Below, in pieces: positions 30,159-42,700 of a DNA stretch of 64,000 nt. Each line of letters opens with the position of its first letter. Positions within the stretch are counted from its first letter, which is position 1. The position numbers and the translations under genes were made by a program. This stretch comes from Notolepis coatsorum (taxonomy: Eukaryota; Chordata; Actinopteri; Aulopiformes; Paralepididae). Below the pieces are notes generated by a model. That model was not told the DNA's origin and searched no databases. It worked only from the letters and a program-made list of their open reading frames with translations. The DNA is taken from the NCBI GenBank assembly GCA_963971535.1, contig OZ020594.1, forward strand, positions 114,596,418-114,660,417, read 5' to 3'.

Positions 30159-30660
30159 TAATGGAAATTATTAAAGGACAAACGATGAGCCGCTTACATT
30201 AATCATTCTGAGTCATTATTAATAATAATAAGAAGGTTTATTTAATAAAGAAAGTTCATGACAGCGTGGCCACGCTGCCAGACCAGTCACCCCCCCAGAG
30301 GCAGACATGTTAACCCCCTAGCGTCTGACGGGACTGGCCTAGAGGCCTGGTCAGACATACAATTGAATACATGAAATTACGTAGAAGAAAACAAAATGGC
30401 TGGTTAGAGAAATTAATAATACGACTATGTTATGGCTAAGCCTGGAAGGAAAAACAGCTCCATCTTACAGTTCCCATGACCTTGGGTTATAGCTCTATGG
30501 CTGGTAGGAACAGCAACTTCGTTACGACTGAGAGAATGATAGAGTATCTTAAAGAGACATACACACATTAACCAGTAAATCTGGTTGGACTGAAACTCTA
30601 GCTGTATGACATGATAAAATAACAGAGACTCATAATGACATGATAATATATTCCACGACA
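30159..30660 (-). repeat. 3' LTR (minus-strand orientation)
   Basis: On the plus strand it runs from TAATGGAAATTATTAAAGGA to ATATATTCCACGACA. On the minus strand it starts TGTCGTGGAA. An AATAAA can be read on either strand near 30245. It is nearly identical to 36891-37394. Confidence 0.92.
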
Positions 30661-30674
30661 GTTCCCTCCTCTTG
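30661..30674 (-). promoter_or_regulatory. Polypurine tract candidate
   Basis: The minus strand reads CAAGAGGAGGGAAC immediately before the LTR start TGTCGTGG, the standard plus-strand DNA priming position. Confidence 0.7.
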
Positions 30675-33035
30675 ATAATTATTAATCACAATCATTTATC
30701 ATTTCATAAAGATAACAAAAAATATTATCATTCAAACACAGATTATAATAACCCAGCAAAAACTATTTTTATTATCTAAAAAACAAAAGGTCCTCTGCAT
30801 AGACCCCGTGTCACGTGCAAAAGAGAAGTTGTCATAACAGCAGCCATCATTAGCGTCTCTTTGCAAATGCCCAGACGGATGGTCGGAGGACTCAAGGGTA
30901 CAGTGTCCAGTCTCTGGTTTTGTCAAGGCCATACTTCTCCCACCACCAAGCTGAAAAATTGAAATCACAAAAGAAAACACAGGGCAGTACCTTGCAAGAT
31001 AGACTGCGCTCACGAAATATAACATAGCGAAAACAGAATACACGTGACTGCATTCTCCGGGAGATAGCCAAAACAAAACAAAAACAATCTGCAGACTCCT
31101 CACAAAGAATGAAAAAATAACTGGTTACTATTATAATGCACAACATATTACAAAATCTCCACCTGAATCAAAGAAAGTTCATTACATCATTACCTAACAT
31201 CTTTTAGGACGATACTGTAATATCTGCATGTATTGTGGTTCAAACCTAAGCATTGTGGGTAAAACTTGCCTCATCCCGGAAACGGTCTCTTCTCCCTCCC
31301 CCGGCCGCTGGTCCAAGCACCCCCCTCTGCAGTCCATGTATGCCGTGGCTCGGTCCTGATGATCCTCCCCTCCGATGTAAGGAGCCTGTCCGGTGAATGG
31401 CTTAGACCTGCTGGAAACTGTCTCTAAGATCTTTATCTCAGGACCACTGATCCTATCAGACTGGAGTCAGCTGTCAGATTGGGACAGCTTACTTTCACAG
31501 AAACCAGCTGTAGTCGGTCCCCCCCCTCAGGCCCTTGGTTGTGGCCCTGATGGAACAGGCCTGCTAGAAACTGTCTCAGTGTCCATGCTGCAGCTGCAGA
31601 GTGGAGCTCTGGTCCAGTAGATTAGCTGGGCCAGCTTGTCTCCCCGTAATCAGCTGTAGTCGGTTCCCCCGTCAGGTTCTGGAAACCGTCTCACAGATCT
31701 GATGGTCACGGAGTACTGTCCATGTGTCACCGCTGTAACTGCAGAAGCCTGGTACAGACAGTGGTCCTCTGCGCGTCCTCCTCTTGGTCAGAGATGGGTG
31801 CCCGGACCGCAAGCAGAGTGAAGAGACCGTTCAGCGAGACCCCACCACAGAAAAAAGAAAGAAGAAAAAAACCATCAGTACATAGCTAAATCTTTTAATA
31901 ACGAATCATTCTTAGATGATATTGTTCTTTCTGATACTTATTGTTATGGGAGATTTATAATATAATATGAGCAATAACTTGTAATGTTATCAGTACATGG
32001 CTCAAACACAACTGAACACAATCACGTGCACTCCTGTGACATACGAATAAGATTAAAGAGAGAGAAAGAAAATAAAGAATTAATAATAAAAAACTGTATT
32101 CTGAAGCTGGACGAAGGTCATTCAATCACACTGTCACTCAGGGGTGACATGTTGTAGTTCTCACCTCCTTACCAGAGGACAGGTCTAAGACTGAACTGAA
32201 CTTAAAGGGGAGACACTGCAGGTGAACTAATATATATCACACTGAAACTTCCCCAGTTCACTACTTACATTAAGACACTACCTTTTTTTTTTTTTTTAAT
32301 CACAATTGTATGTTCAAACATGCACATGAGGCCTGATCTACTTAAATATGCACTAATTTGCATATAATTCCAGGACAGAAATCTGAACATTGGATAAAGC
32401 CATTTTCAAAATTATAGCTCATTGTTATGGCAACATTCCATACTATGCCAAATCACATATGAATAGAACTGGACAAACCAAATAAACAAAAAATAAAAAC
32501 CCACTCTCGCTGGCAGTGTGCTAAACATCCTGCCTCTGAACCACTCCTTCTATCGCCCTTTGCTAAGCCAACACATTTCGATCACTGTGTGTATTGAGCC
32601 CCACTGTACTTTTAAGGAGGAATTTTAAATCAATAACTTGTTCTGAGGCCAAAGTTTGAAATAAGGAATGGAAGATAGTTTTAATTCCTCACACTGATCA
32701 ATTGATAAGGAATGCGCAGTTGGTAATCAGACCATGTGAACAAATGTCCGATCACCAAGTGAGAGCGATCTTTCGTTCGGCAAGACAGTTAATACACACA
32801 TATGACGTGGAAGGAGCTGGAACATCACCCTGAGGATTGGCTGAAATGACTATTATGGCTGCTTTACAAGGAAAACAGAACGGATCCCATAACAATGTCA
32901 CTTATGGCCTTATAGCAAGGATCAACATAGATCATAACCAAATTGTTTTGACTGGCTAATGTGTGCCTCTCTTAAAGAGAAACGCACATACTACGCTGAT
33001 ACCTGATGACAGCGCCCTCTCATACAATACCAAAA
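30675..33035. other. LTR-element interior, non-coding
   Basis: No protein domain is visible on either strand. The phrase CTG(C/G)(T/A)(G/A)GAAAC-GTCTC recurs at about 31409, 31562 and 31678, suggesting degenerate internal repetition. A T-rich run is at about 32283-32299. Confidence 0.4.
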
Positions 33036-33039
33036 TCTT

Positions 33040-33312
33040 TAAAGAGGACTGTTGTTCATCGTGCCATCAATCATTGGAATAACTGCCCACTGAACATAAG
33101 TAAATTGAATAGTAAAGTGTCTTTCAAATACCACCTAAGAATGCACTACTTAAATATGTGAGCTGATGTTGATAATGATGTCTGCCCCCCCATTATACCT
33201 GTCTCTCCCCCCAATATATATATATATATATACACATAACATATATATATACATATATATATATACAGTGGCTTCCCCTCGCCACAATGTATAGCAAAAT
33301 AAAGCCCAAAAT
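33040..33312 (+). pseudogene. LINE 3' end inside the LTR element
   Basis: The plus strand encodes VVHRAINHWNNCPLN and then KVSFKYHLRMHYLNM before a stop, the WN..P / FK..L pattern that closes many CR1-like ORF2 proteins. A 3' UTR with (TA)n follows and ends GCAAAATAAAGCCCAAAA. This is a different family from the 47.8 kb LINE. Confidence 0.5.
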
Positions 33313-33599
33313 ATACACTATCTCTATTGGAATGGAGACTTCAGCTCAGGCGACAGCTAATGGGGATCCTTTTCAACAATAAACCCGCCTTCTGGTTGTC
33401 ATGCGACGTGTTGTCATGACAACTGCGTTTAACCTTTACACACACTTCAAAACGTTTCTCTACTGTTGCATTAAAGAGGTCACCCCTCTCCCTCGCTCTG
33501 GGCCTCCAGTACACTCTAATCTCAGATGTTCTAATGAGGAATGTCAACAAACATTCTCTCGCTGGCAGTGTGGCAATATGACTTGCTGCACAGGATAAA

Positions 33600-35902
33600 C
33601 TAGGGATGGGCAAAAATAATCCAGATCGATTGATCACATGATGTACTCGAGTACTCGTGGAGGAAAACGCTGTACAAAATAAACTTATTTTCCGGTGTTT
33701 TAGACTTTTATTTTGAAGCCCACCGCTCCGTCTTTTCCGGTGTTCTAGACTTTTATTATGAAGCCCACCGACCGGACCGGAAGTATTGTTGTGTGATTAT
33801 CACGACAGCCGCTTTGTATTCCCTTGTAAACGATAACGAACCAGAGCCGCGTTGGGAACCCTGTTGGTAAAAGCAATGACGCCTGCCGCGGACGTCAAGT
33901 TGATAAAGTTCCTATAATAACTTTACGAAACGTGTGAAGACATTTTGATCGACTTCTTTTTTTTTAGTTCATGTTATTAGATTAAGCACTTATTGTATAC
34001 ACATGAAGCACTAGATAGACTATTTGTTTAGTTCAATAGTTGTTCTTAAAGAAACATTCCCATCAGGCACCTCGCGGAACCCCTGTGTGCCCCGTGGTGT
34101 GCAGGCAATCTACCCGTTATGTCAGTCCTTTGACCACCCGCTTATTGTAAACAATCATGCATGCACTTGTTTTAATGTTGTTCTGTGTCGTTAGCCACGC
34201 TATATGTCGTATTCATTTTGTTAGCTATTTAGCCAATGTTGTTATCACTGAACGAACACCACCAAAACGTTACTGATCTCTAATCCTCATTTAGCAGCCC
34301 AATTTCTCCGGCAGTAGCTATGTATTGATCACAGACACAAGTGTCAATCTATGTAAATATTGATGAGTATTTTGGTGGCTGATACAATGTGATGATGAGC
34401 AAAAACAGTCCAGCTCTACTATCAATAACAAGATACTAACTGACGTAAATTCACCCATGGCAATGTCAACACACACAAACGATGCAGATAAACACAAACG
34501 ATGCAGATAAACACAAACGATGCAGATAAAATAGCGAATTGTTTATCCCCTATCACAGCGTGCATGCATGTAAACGTGTGTGTGTGTGTGCCTACACAGA
34601 CAGAGGAAAATATTTCTATGTAATATAACAGCGTGCACAGCCTGTGCTACCGTATGCACTTGTTTCTATTCTATCCTGTATTTAATAAAAATAATTACCC
34701 ATATTTGTGCCTTTATGGCTGCTCTCTTTTTTTTTTTTTATGTTGATTCAAAACAGGGTATATATTGAAATGTATTTAAATCCCAGTCTCAAAGGTATAC
34801 CTAAACCCTATACACTTTATGATAACTTTGGAGCTACTAATATAAATTTCAGAAGGCCCATTGTCAGTGATTTGTTCACATGGCCTTAATATATTGCTGT
34901 ACCTGTATCTCCATCGATCTGTGTGCGTGCATGTGAGTGTGCGCTATACTTTGCCTGAGCTCAGGTCGATGTCTCCCCGCCGTGCGTCCAGCCAATGCGC
35001 TGTGGGCCCGTCCCGTCCTGCACCTCCGCACGCCATTGTGCTTTTTTCCCCTCGAACACCTCCTTATAGGCTCTATAGGTCTTTACACCAATGCCCGGCG
35101 CACCGGAGTTGATGGTCGCCGGCGAGACCAGCGGATAGGAGACGGGACGGCCGGTGACGGTGACGCACACGGAAAGACACCGAGCCCAAAATCCAGCCCC
35201 GGGCACACCGTGGGAGAAAAGACAGAAAAACAGATTCTTAGCTTCTCCCGTCATGACCCCACAGGCCCCCCTTTCTGGCCCCTCTAAACAAACAGAAAAT
35301 AAAAACCCACAATATGTGGCAGACAAATCGTTTCCTCTGAACACTTTCGAGAAAAAAGCTCTGTGGAGTAGCGTATCACGCCTAATTATCGGATACCATG
35401 CCCCTATCTTATTTCTTTTCAGAAAAACTGCAGTATGACCAGATAAGACAGTGAAAACTAATCACACGACCCCCTGACCCCCTATCTTTTGGCATCCCAC
35501 GCACGGTCCAACTTCCCGCCTCCTTGTTAGGAAAACAACCAAAAAACCCAGAATCAGTGCCTAAAACCCTTTCCACTATACTCCACAGTACATTCTGCAC
35601 ACGCCTACAATATCGGATACAAATGTAATTCACGCCTAATTATCGGAACATACCTCTTAATTTAAAGTGTCCAGAGGAAAACCATAAAAAAGGTACCCAA
35701 AAAAAAACAATACTATGTACAAATTATGTAGCCCCCAAAAATTGGTTCCTCCTGAGCACTCGGAGACAAAAAGCTCTGTAAACAGCGTACAGCCAGAACA
35801 TACCCCTTAAATCCCAGTACTCAAGGAAACACAGGGGGGTTACACACATTATCCTATATTCAATACCCCACTCGCATAAGTACTTTATAGATAGAAACAA
35901 AA
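33600..35902. other. LTR-element interior with short tandem repeats
   Basis: TAGGGATGGGCAAAAATAAT at 33602 looks like a hAT left end without a partner. Three copies of a 22-bp unit (CACAAACGATGCAGATAAA core) lie at about 34466-34530. The duplicated phrase CGCCTAATTATCGGA occurs near 35380 and 35632. No coding domains were recognised. Confidence 0.45.
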
Positions 35903-36130
35903 ACCGCTTTTAAACAGAATGGCTACTTTATACATAACCGCTTTTAAACAGAATGGCCACTTTATAAATAACCGCTTCTAAACAGAATGGCTACTTTATA
36001 CATAACCGCTTTTAAACAGGATGGCCACTTTATAAATAACCGCTTTTAAACAGAATGGCTACTTTATACATAACCGCTTTTAAACAGAATGGCTACTTTA
36101 TAAATAACCGCTTCTAAACAGAATGCCCAG
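35903..36130. repeat. 34-bp tandem repeat, ~6.6 copies
   Basis: The unit AACCGCTTTTAAACAGAATG plus GCTACTTTATACAT repeats. Alternate units end ATACAT or ATAAAT, which suggests a 68-bp dimeric organisation. Confidence 0.9.
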
Positions 36131-36873
36131 CTCACCGAATATCTCCCCCACGCTCCCATGGATTCTAGCCGTAGTTGGCAGCCAAACGGACGCTAGCAAG
36201 CGGTTCCTCACTCCCTTCCCATGTGTGCAGGGGAGTATTGAGGAGAAGAAAGCGCTTTCCCTGAAGCCCAAGACTTCAACCTGCCCGCATAGCACCTCGG
36301 CTCGCGGCCAACTCGACCCCCATCGCTCTAAAATATATATTAACCTAATTAAAAAAAATATCCCATAATTCTTCTCGTCGTCAACATATTTTATTATACT
36401 CGTGGTAGGCACCCGCACCCCGTCTATAAGGCACGAGCCTAATCCCTGCCTAATACATTCGGGACGTACCAAGATTGAGAAACTATAGAAAAAAACCATC
36501 GCCAGTCTACCAAGCACAGTAATACACCAATACAATGAAAAAAATAACCACTGCAGAGCACATAGTAATATACATTTAAAAAATAGCTCTGACCGGCACC
36601 ATGTTCTAGTTTAGACCTCTAATTATAAATTTAAAAACAAAAAATGTTTTAAACAGAAATCAGAATGCCAACAGCTCACGGAGTGTTCCTTATCACGCGT
36701 CCCCAAGGTTCATGCCGGAGGTGACAGCCAAGCGGACGGCGCAGCTGGTTCTCTCCCCTCGGTGTCTCGCACGGAGGAGCCTCGAGACAGCGCTCCCCCG
36801 GAATTCCAGGATTCACCCTTTCTGCAGAGTCCGTTTGGCGGCCGACCTCGACACCCATCGGTTAAAAAAAAAA
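36131..36873. other. LTR-element leader (5' side on minus strand)
   Basis: A related pair of GC-rich segments at about 36170-36310 and 36715-36850 share phrases such as ACCCATCG and CAGCCAAACGGACG-like blocks, suggesting an old duplication. A minus-strand frame of 145 codons (36098-36535) has no recognised domain. Confidence 0.35.
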
Positions 36874-36886
36874 CATCTCGTCGCCA
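36874..36886 (-). promoter_or_regulatory. Primer-binding-site candidate
   Basis: The minus strand reads TGGCGACGAGATG four bases after the LTR end. TGG is the expected start for tRNA priming. The tRNA is not assigned. Confidence 0.5.
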
Positions 36887-36890
36887 TCTG

Positions 36891-37394
36891 TAATGGAAAT
36901 TATTAAAGGACAAACGATGAGCCGCTTACATTAATCATTCTGAGTCATTATTAATAATAATAAGAAGGTTTATTTAATAAAGAAAGTTCATGACAGCGTG
37001 GCCACGCTGCCAGACCAGTCACCCCCCCAGAGGCAGACATGTTAACCCCCTAGCGTCTGACAGGGGACTGGCCTAGAGGCCTGGTCAGACATACAATTGA
37101 ATACATGAAATTACGTAGAAGAAAACAAAATGGCTGGTTAGAGAAATTAATAATACGACTATGTTATGGCTAAGCCTGGAAGGAAAAACAGCTCCATCTT
37201 ACAGTTCCCATGACCTTGGGTTATAGCTCTATGGCTGGTAGGAACAGCAACTTCGTTACGACTGAGAGAATGATAGAGTATCTTAAAGAGACATACACAC
37301 ATTAACCAGTAAATCTGGTTGGACTGAAACTCTAGCTGTATGACATGATAAAATAACAGAGACTCATAATGACATGATAATATATTCCACGACA
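36891..37394 (-). repeat. 5' LTR (minus-strand orientation)
   Basis: The partner of 30159-30660, two bases longer (GACAGGGGAC against GACGGGAC). Confidence 0.92.
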
Positions 37395-38335
37395 CTCCCT
37401 TTTCTCCCTCTCTCTCCCTCTCTCACTTTCTCTGAACTGCCCAAGGAAGCCTCATACAAAGGGCATAAACAATGCGAGTGCAATCAGAAAATTATGAAGA
37501 ACAGTCAGGTACAGGTCTTTCTTTCTTTCTTTCTTTCTCTCTCTCTCTCTCTCTCTAAAATACACTATACTGTAAACACAGTAAAATCATGGTAATTGTG
37601 CATATGTTGGGTATTGTATGGATACAATACCCAACTATGTAGTGGCCGCTTGTCGCTAGGCTAGGCCTCCTGCTGGGTCCATTCACTGGAATAACAAAGG
37701 AACGACTGGGCCTTTGCTCCAGGTGTGAAATGGTTCTAGTGACAATGATCACATTGAATTCTGGGAGTGTAGTTCTCTCATCAGATAGCTGAATGAACTT
37801 GGATCCTGTTCAAGTCCATCCTGAAAAGTAGTTAGGATTTAACCAGAATGTTTGATAGGACATGGATTGAAAACTATCATCTCAAATTTGACAATTGATG
37901 GCTTATTTTGAAGGTATGAATCTGTAATTTTACATTATGTAACAAAAAAAAGAGAATATTCTGAGGAAGAGAAGCGCTTCAGCTAGACTCCAGAGGGTAA
38001 GCAATGGTGTGTTTGTGCATCTGATGGCTGTGTTTAACCAATTGGCTCATATGTGTGGTAATTTGACATTCTGTGTCTAATGTAATGCAAGTGTGTTTAG
38101 TGTTTTGCAAATCACTGTGTATTGTTTTGCAAAAAGTGTGAGGCTGACATTGCTCATGTGTATGATTCTGAACTGTTTTATTTTGTTATTGGTGTATATG
38201 TGTGTATGTATGTACAGTATATGTATATATATATATGTGTATATATGTATATTTGTACTCCTGTTGGGGCCTCTTGGACCAGATCAATGTTTTATCTGGC
38301 TAAATAAAGGTTACATAAATAAATAAGAAACTGAT
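37395..38335. other. CT-rich tract, then unclassified sequence with a LINE-like tail
   Basis: 37395-37557 is CT/CTTT-rich. GTATTGTATGGATACAATAC at about 37612 is a short perfect hairpin. The stretch ends with GGCTAAATAAAGGTTACATA followed by AAATAAATAAG (38297-38330), which resembles the tail of a fish LINE. No coding domain was recognised before it. Confidence 0.4.
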
Positions 38336-38339
38336 GATT

Positions 38340-38823
38340 TGGTCCTGTTAACTTTGAATTTTCTATGGGGACTGCCCTGATGCCTCTCATGGACATGCAC
38401 CTCACTTTGAGAACCTCTAATGATTCTAGTTCTTCAGTATTCAACTCTAATTCATCTGTAATTACTCTAATTACATTGGGCTGAAGCCCCCAATGTTTTC
38501 TAACCCTAAAAACGCCCCTGGTGGAGAGATCTAGGGACATTGACAGGGGGCTGTGGTCAGAAATCAATATGTTGTTGTATTTTGTGTTGGTGACATGGGA
38601 CATTAATTGGGAGTCTAGTCTATTCTACTATAGGACTTATGGGGATGAGAGTAGAATGAGTAATCTCTGTCAGTCGGCTGAGTCAGGTGCTGAACCCTCC
38701 AAATATCTACTAGGTTCCTGGATTTAATCAGGTTGTTCAGAATCAGAACCCGAACTGATGAGATATCTGGAGGTGGGTGTGTAGATGGTCTGTCCATGTA
38801 TGGGTCTAGATAACAGTTCAGGT
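38340..38823 (-). pseudogene. L1-like endonuclease relic
   Basis: The minus strand encodes NLVDIWRVQHLTQPTDRDYS and YSHPHKSYSRID, then after a frameshift ISDHSPLSMSLDL. The SDH motif contains the catalytic His of APE-type endonucleases, and RDYSFYS...SRID is typical of L1. Stops and a frameshift near 38615 make it a pseudogene. It is cut at 38823 by the adjoining hAT. Confidence 0.8.
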
Positions 38824-39745
38824 TAGGGGTGGACGGTATAAACGGTATACGGTATAAACGGTATTAATTTGCTCTACGGTATGGATTTTGACTATACCGT
38901 GTAACCGGTAGAGCAGCTCTAAAATAGCAATGACGTCATGTAACCACAGCGCGACTATTTCAATCGCATTTGCCCCTAAAAATAGATAGAATTAGTCATA
39001 GATAATAGATATGTGCAAACTGGAAAAAGTTATTTAGGAGGCTTCGCGCAGTGGGCGTGTCAACACGCAATTGTCATTTCATAATAAACACATATCACCG
39101 CGGCGCACAGCAAGTTTCAATTTCAGTTCCTGGCATTTTTAACCAGTGGAGAAAGGTAAGAGATGTCCCTATCGTTTTTCTTATATGAATTATTCTATGT
39201 TAATAAAACATACCTGGTGATCAACTACAGTTTGCTGTAAACATTATGATATGAGTGTAGTGTTATGATAACGACGGCTGCAGCGGGAGCCGGGAGGACG
39301 GCGGCAGCAGTGGATTTGCGAATAGCATGCAGCTGCAGAGCCGCAGAGCCAGCGGCGCTTTCAGGTCAGGTCCGCTCAACAGCGCCCCCCCACCCAACGG
39401 CTGAAAGCTGTGACCAGACCTGAAAGCGCCGCTGGCTCTGCGGCTCTGCAGCTACATATGCTTCTAGCAAAATCCAGCATCCAGCCCGGCTGTTTGCAAT
39501 GGGAGCAGCACGGACTCAGGACTTATTTTATTTGGAATATAATGACTTTATACGCAAAAGTAGCCTAGTTTTAAGTTAAAATATTATAAATCTACATGCC
39601 TTGAGGATGTCATTCTTTATATAGCCTGCCTATCAGGCAAAAAAAATTATTCTAACGGAAACACTGATACCGTGATATATACCGTTACCGTCTATGCTTC
39701 AAATTATACCGTGATATACATTTTAGACCATACCGTCCACCCCTA
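38824..39745. mobile_element. hAT, TAGGGGTGGACGGTAT ends
   Basis: Clear inverted ends (TAGGGGTGGACGGTAT and complement) but the flanks do not match: GTTCAGGT on the left (L1) and CTCTAGTG on the right (satellite). It contains a perfect 37-bp-arm hairpin (39330-39366 and 39416-39452, around AGCTGCAGAGCCGCAGAGCC) and, at about 39500-39665, part of the CAGSGTTTCCGTTAG hAT seen at 22710-23887. There is no transposase. Confidence 0.8.
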
Positions 39746-42700
39746 CTCTAGTGTATATATACTGTATCTTAGTCAGGGACAGCTCTAGTGTATATATACT
39801 GTATCTTAGTCAGGGACAGCTCTAGTGTATATATACTGTATCTTAGTCAGGGACAGCCCTAGTGTATATATACTGTATCTTAGTCAGGTACAAGCCTAGT
39901 GTATATATACTGTATCTTAGTCAGGGACAGCCCTAGTGTATATATACTGTATCTTAGTCAGGGACAGCCCTAGTGTATATATACTGTATCTTAGTCTGGG
40001 ACAGCTCTAGTGTATATATACTGTATCTTAGTCGGGGACAAGCCTAGTGTATATATACTGTATCTTAGTCTGGGACAGCTCTAGTGTATATATACTGTAT
40101 CTTAGTCAGGGACAGCCCTAGTGTATATATACTGTATCTTAGTCTGGGACAGCTCTAGTGTATATATACTGTATCTTAGTCAGGGACAGCCCTAGTGTAT
40201 ATATACTGTATCTTAGTCAGGGACAGCCCTAGTGTATATATACTGTATCTTAGTCAGGGACAGCCCTAGTGTATATATACTGTATCTTAGTCTGGGACAG
40301 CTCTAGTGTATATATACTGTATCTTAGTCAGGGACAGCTCTAGTGTATATATACTGTATCTTAGTCAGGTACAAGCCTAGTGTATATATACTGTATCTTA
40401 GTCAGGTCCAAGCCTAGTGTATATATACTGTATCTTAGTCAGGGACAGCCCTAGTGTATATATACTGTATCTTAGTCAGGGACAGCCCTAGTGTATATAT
40501 ACTGTATCTTAGTCAGGTACAGCTCTAGTGTATATATACTGTATCTTAGTCTGGGACAGCTCTAGTGTATATATACTGTATCTTAGTCAGGGACAGCCCT
40601 AGTGTATATATACTGTATCTTAGTCAGGGACAGCTCTAGTGTATATATACTGTATCTTAGTCAGGTACAGCCCTAGTGTATATATACTGTATCTTAGTCA
40701 GGGACAGCTCTAGTGTATATATACTGTATCTTAGTCAGGGACAGCTCTAGTGTATATATACTGTATCTTAGTCAGGTACAGCTCTAGTGTATATATACTG
40801 TATCTTAGTCTGGGACAGCTCTAGTGTATATATACTGTATCTTAGTCAGGTACAGCTCTAGTGTATATATACTGTATCTTAGTCTGGGACAGCTCTAGTG
40901 TATATATACTGTATCTTAGTCAGGGACAGCCCTAGTGTATATATACTGTATCTTAGTCAGGTCCAAGCCTAGTGTATATATACTGTATCTTAGTCAGGGA
41001 CAGCTCTAGTGTATATATACTGTATCTTAGTCAGGGACAGCTCTAGTGTATATATACTGTATCTTAGTCAGGTACAGCTCTAGTGTATATATACTGTATC
41101 TTAGTCAGGTACAAGCCTAGTGTATATATACTGTATCTTAGTCAGGTACAGCTCTAGTGTATATATACTGTATCTTAGTCAGGGACAGCTCTAGTGTATA
41201 TATACTGTATCTTAGTAGGGGACAGCTCTAGTGTATATATACTGTATCTTAGTCAGGTACAGCTCTAGTGTATATATACTGTATCTTAGTCAGGGACAGC
41301 CCTAGTGTATATATACTGTATCTTAGTCTGGGACAAGCCTAGTGTATATATACTGTATCTTAGTCTGGGACAGCTCTAGTGTATATATACTGTATCTTAG
41401 TCAGGGACAGCTCTAGTGTATATATACTGTATCTTAGTCTGGGACAGCCCTAGTGTATATATACTGTATCTTAGTCAGGGACAGCTCTAGTGTATATATA
41501 CTGTATCAGGGACAGCTCTAGTGTATATATACTGTATCTTAGTCTGGGACAAGCCTAGTGTATATATACTGTATCTTAGTCTGGGACAGCTCTAGTGTAT
41601 ATATACTGTATCTTAGTCAGGGACAGCTCTAGTGTATATATACTGTATCTTAGTCAGGGACAGCTCTAGTGTATATATACTGTATCTTAGTCAGGGACAA
41701 GCCTAGTGTATATATACTGTATCTTAGTCAGGGACAGCTCTAGTGTATATATACTGTATATTAGTCTGGGACAGCTCTAGTGTATATATACTGTATCTTA
41801 GTCAGGGACACGCCTAGTGTATATATACTGTATCTTAGTCAGGTACAGCTCTAGTGTATATATACTGTATCTTAGTCAGGGACAAGCCTAGTGTATATAT
41901 ACTGTATCTTAGTCAGGGACAGCTCTAGTGTATATATATACTGTATCAGGGACAGCTCTAGTGTATATATACTGTATCTTAGTCTGGGACAAGCCTAGTG
42001 TATATATACTGTATCTTAGTCTGGGACAGCTCTAGTGTATATATACTGTATCTTAGTCTGGGACAAGCCTAGTGTATATATACTGTATCAGGGACAGCTC
42101 TAGTGTATATATACTGTATCTTAGTCTGGGACAAGCCTAGTGTATATATACTGTATCTTAGTCTGGGACAGCTCTAGTGTATATATACTGTATCTTAGTC
42201 TGGGACAAGCCTAGTGTATATATACTGTATCTTAGTCTGGGACAGCTCTAGTGTATATATACTGTATCTTAGTCTGGGACAGCCCTAGTGTATATATACT
42301 GTATCTTAGTCAGGTACAGCTCTAGTGTATATATACTGTATCTTAGTCAGGTACAAGCCTAGTGTATATATACTGTATCTTAGTCAGGTACCGCTCTAGT
42401 GTATATATACTGTATCTTAGTCAGGGACAGCTCTAGTGTATATATACTGTATCTTAGTCTGGGACAGCTCTAGTGTATATATACTGTATCTTAGTCAGGG
42501 ACAGCCCTAGTGTATATATACTGTATCTTAGTCAGGGACAGCTCTAGTGTATATATACTGTATCTTAGTCAGGGACAGCTCTAGTGTATATATACTGTAT
42601 CTTAGTCAGGTACGGCGCTAGTGTATATATACTGTATCTTAGTCTGGGACAGCCCTAGTGTATATATACTGTATCTTAGTCAGGTCCAAGCCTAGTGTAT

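Larger units (their letters stand above)
30159..37394 (-). mobile_element. Non-coding LTR retrotransposon (large derivative)
   Basis: LTRs of ~502 and ~504 bp flank a 6.2-kb interior. Orientation is minus: a purine tract (AAGAGGAGGGAAC on the minus strand) abuts the left LTR, and a TGG-starting primer-site candidate abuts the right LTR. The LTRs differ in my reading only by a 2-bp indel near 30332/37062, so insertion was recent. I find no Gag, protease, RT or integrase motif in the interior; the longest frames are 84-145 codons without known domains. It therefore resembles a large non-autonomous LTR derivative mobilised in trans. The interior includes a LINE 3' end and several tandem repeats. 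Confidence 0.8.

Noticed and set aside
30732..31146. Minus-strand ORFs of 84-123 codons in the LTR element
   Set aside because: No Gag, Pol or Env motif is visible, and composition and length fit chance open frames.
36098..36535. Minus-strand 145-codon ORF near the LTR element's 5' side as a possible gag
   Set aside because: No capsid or zinc-knuckle pattern is present; it is too short and unsupported.
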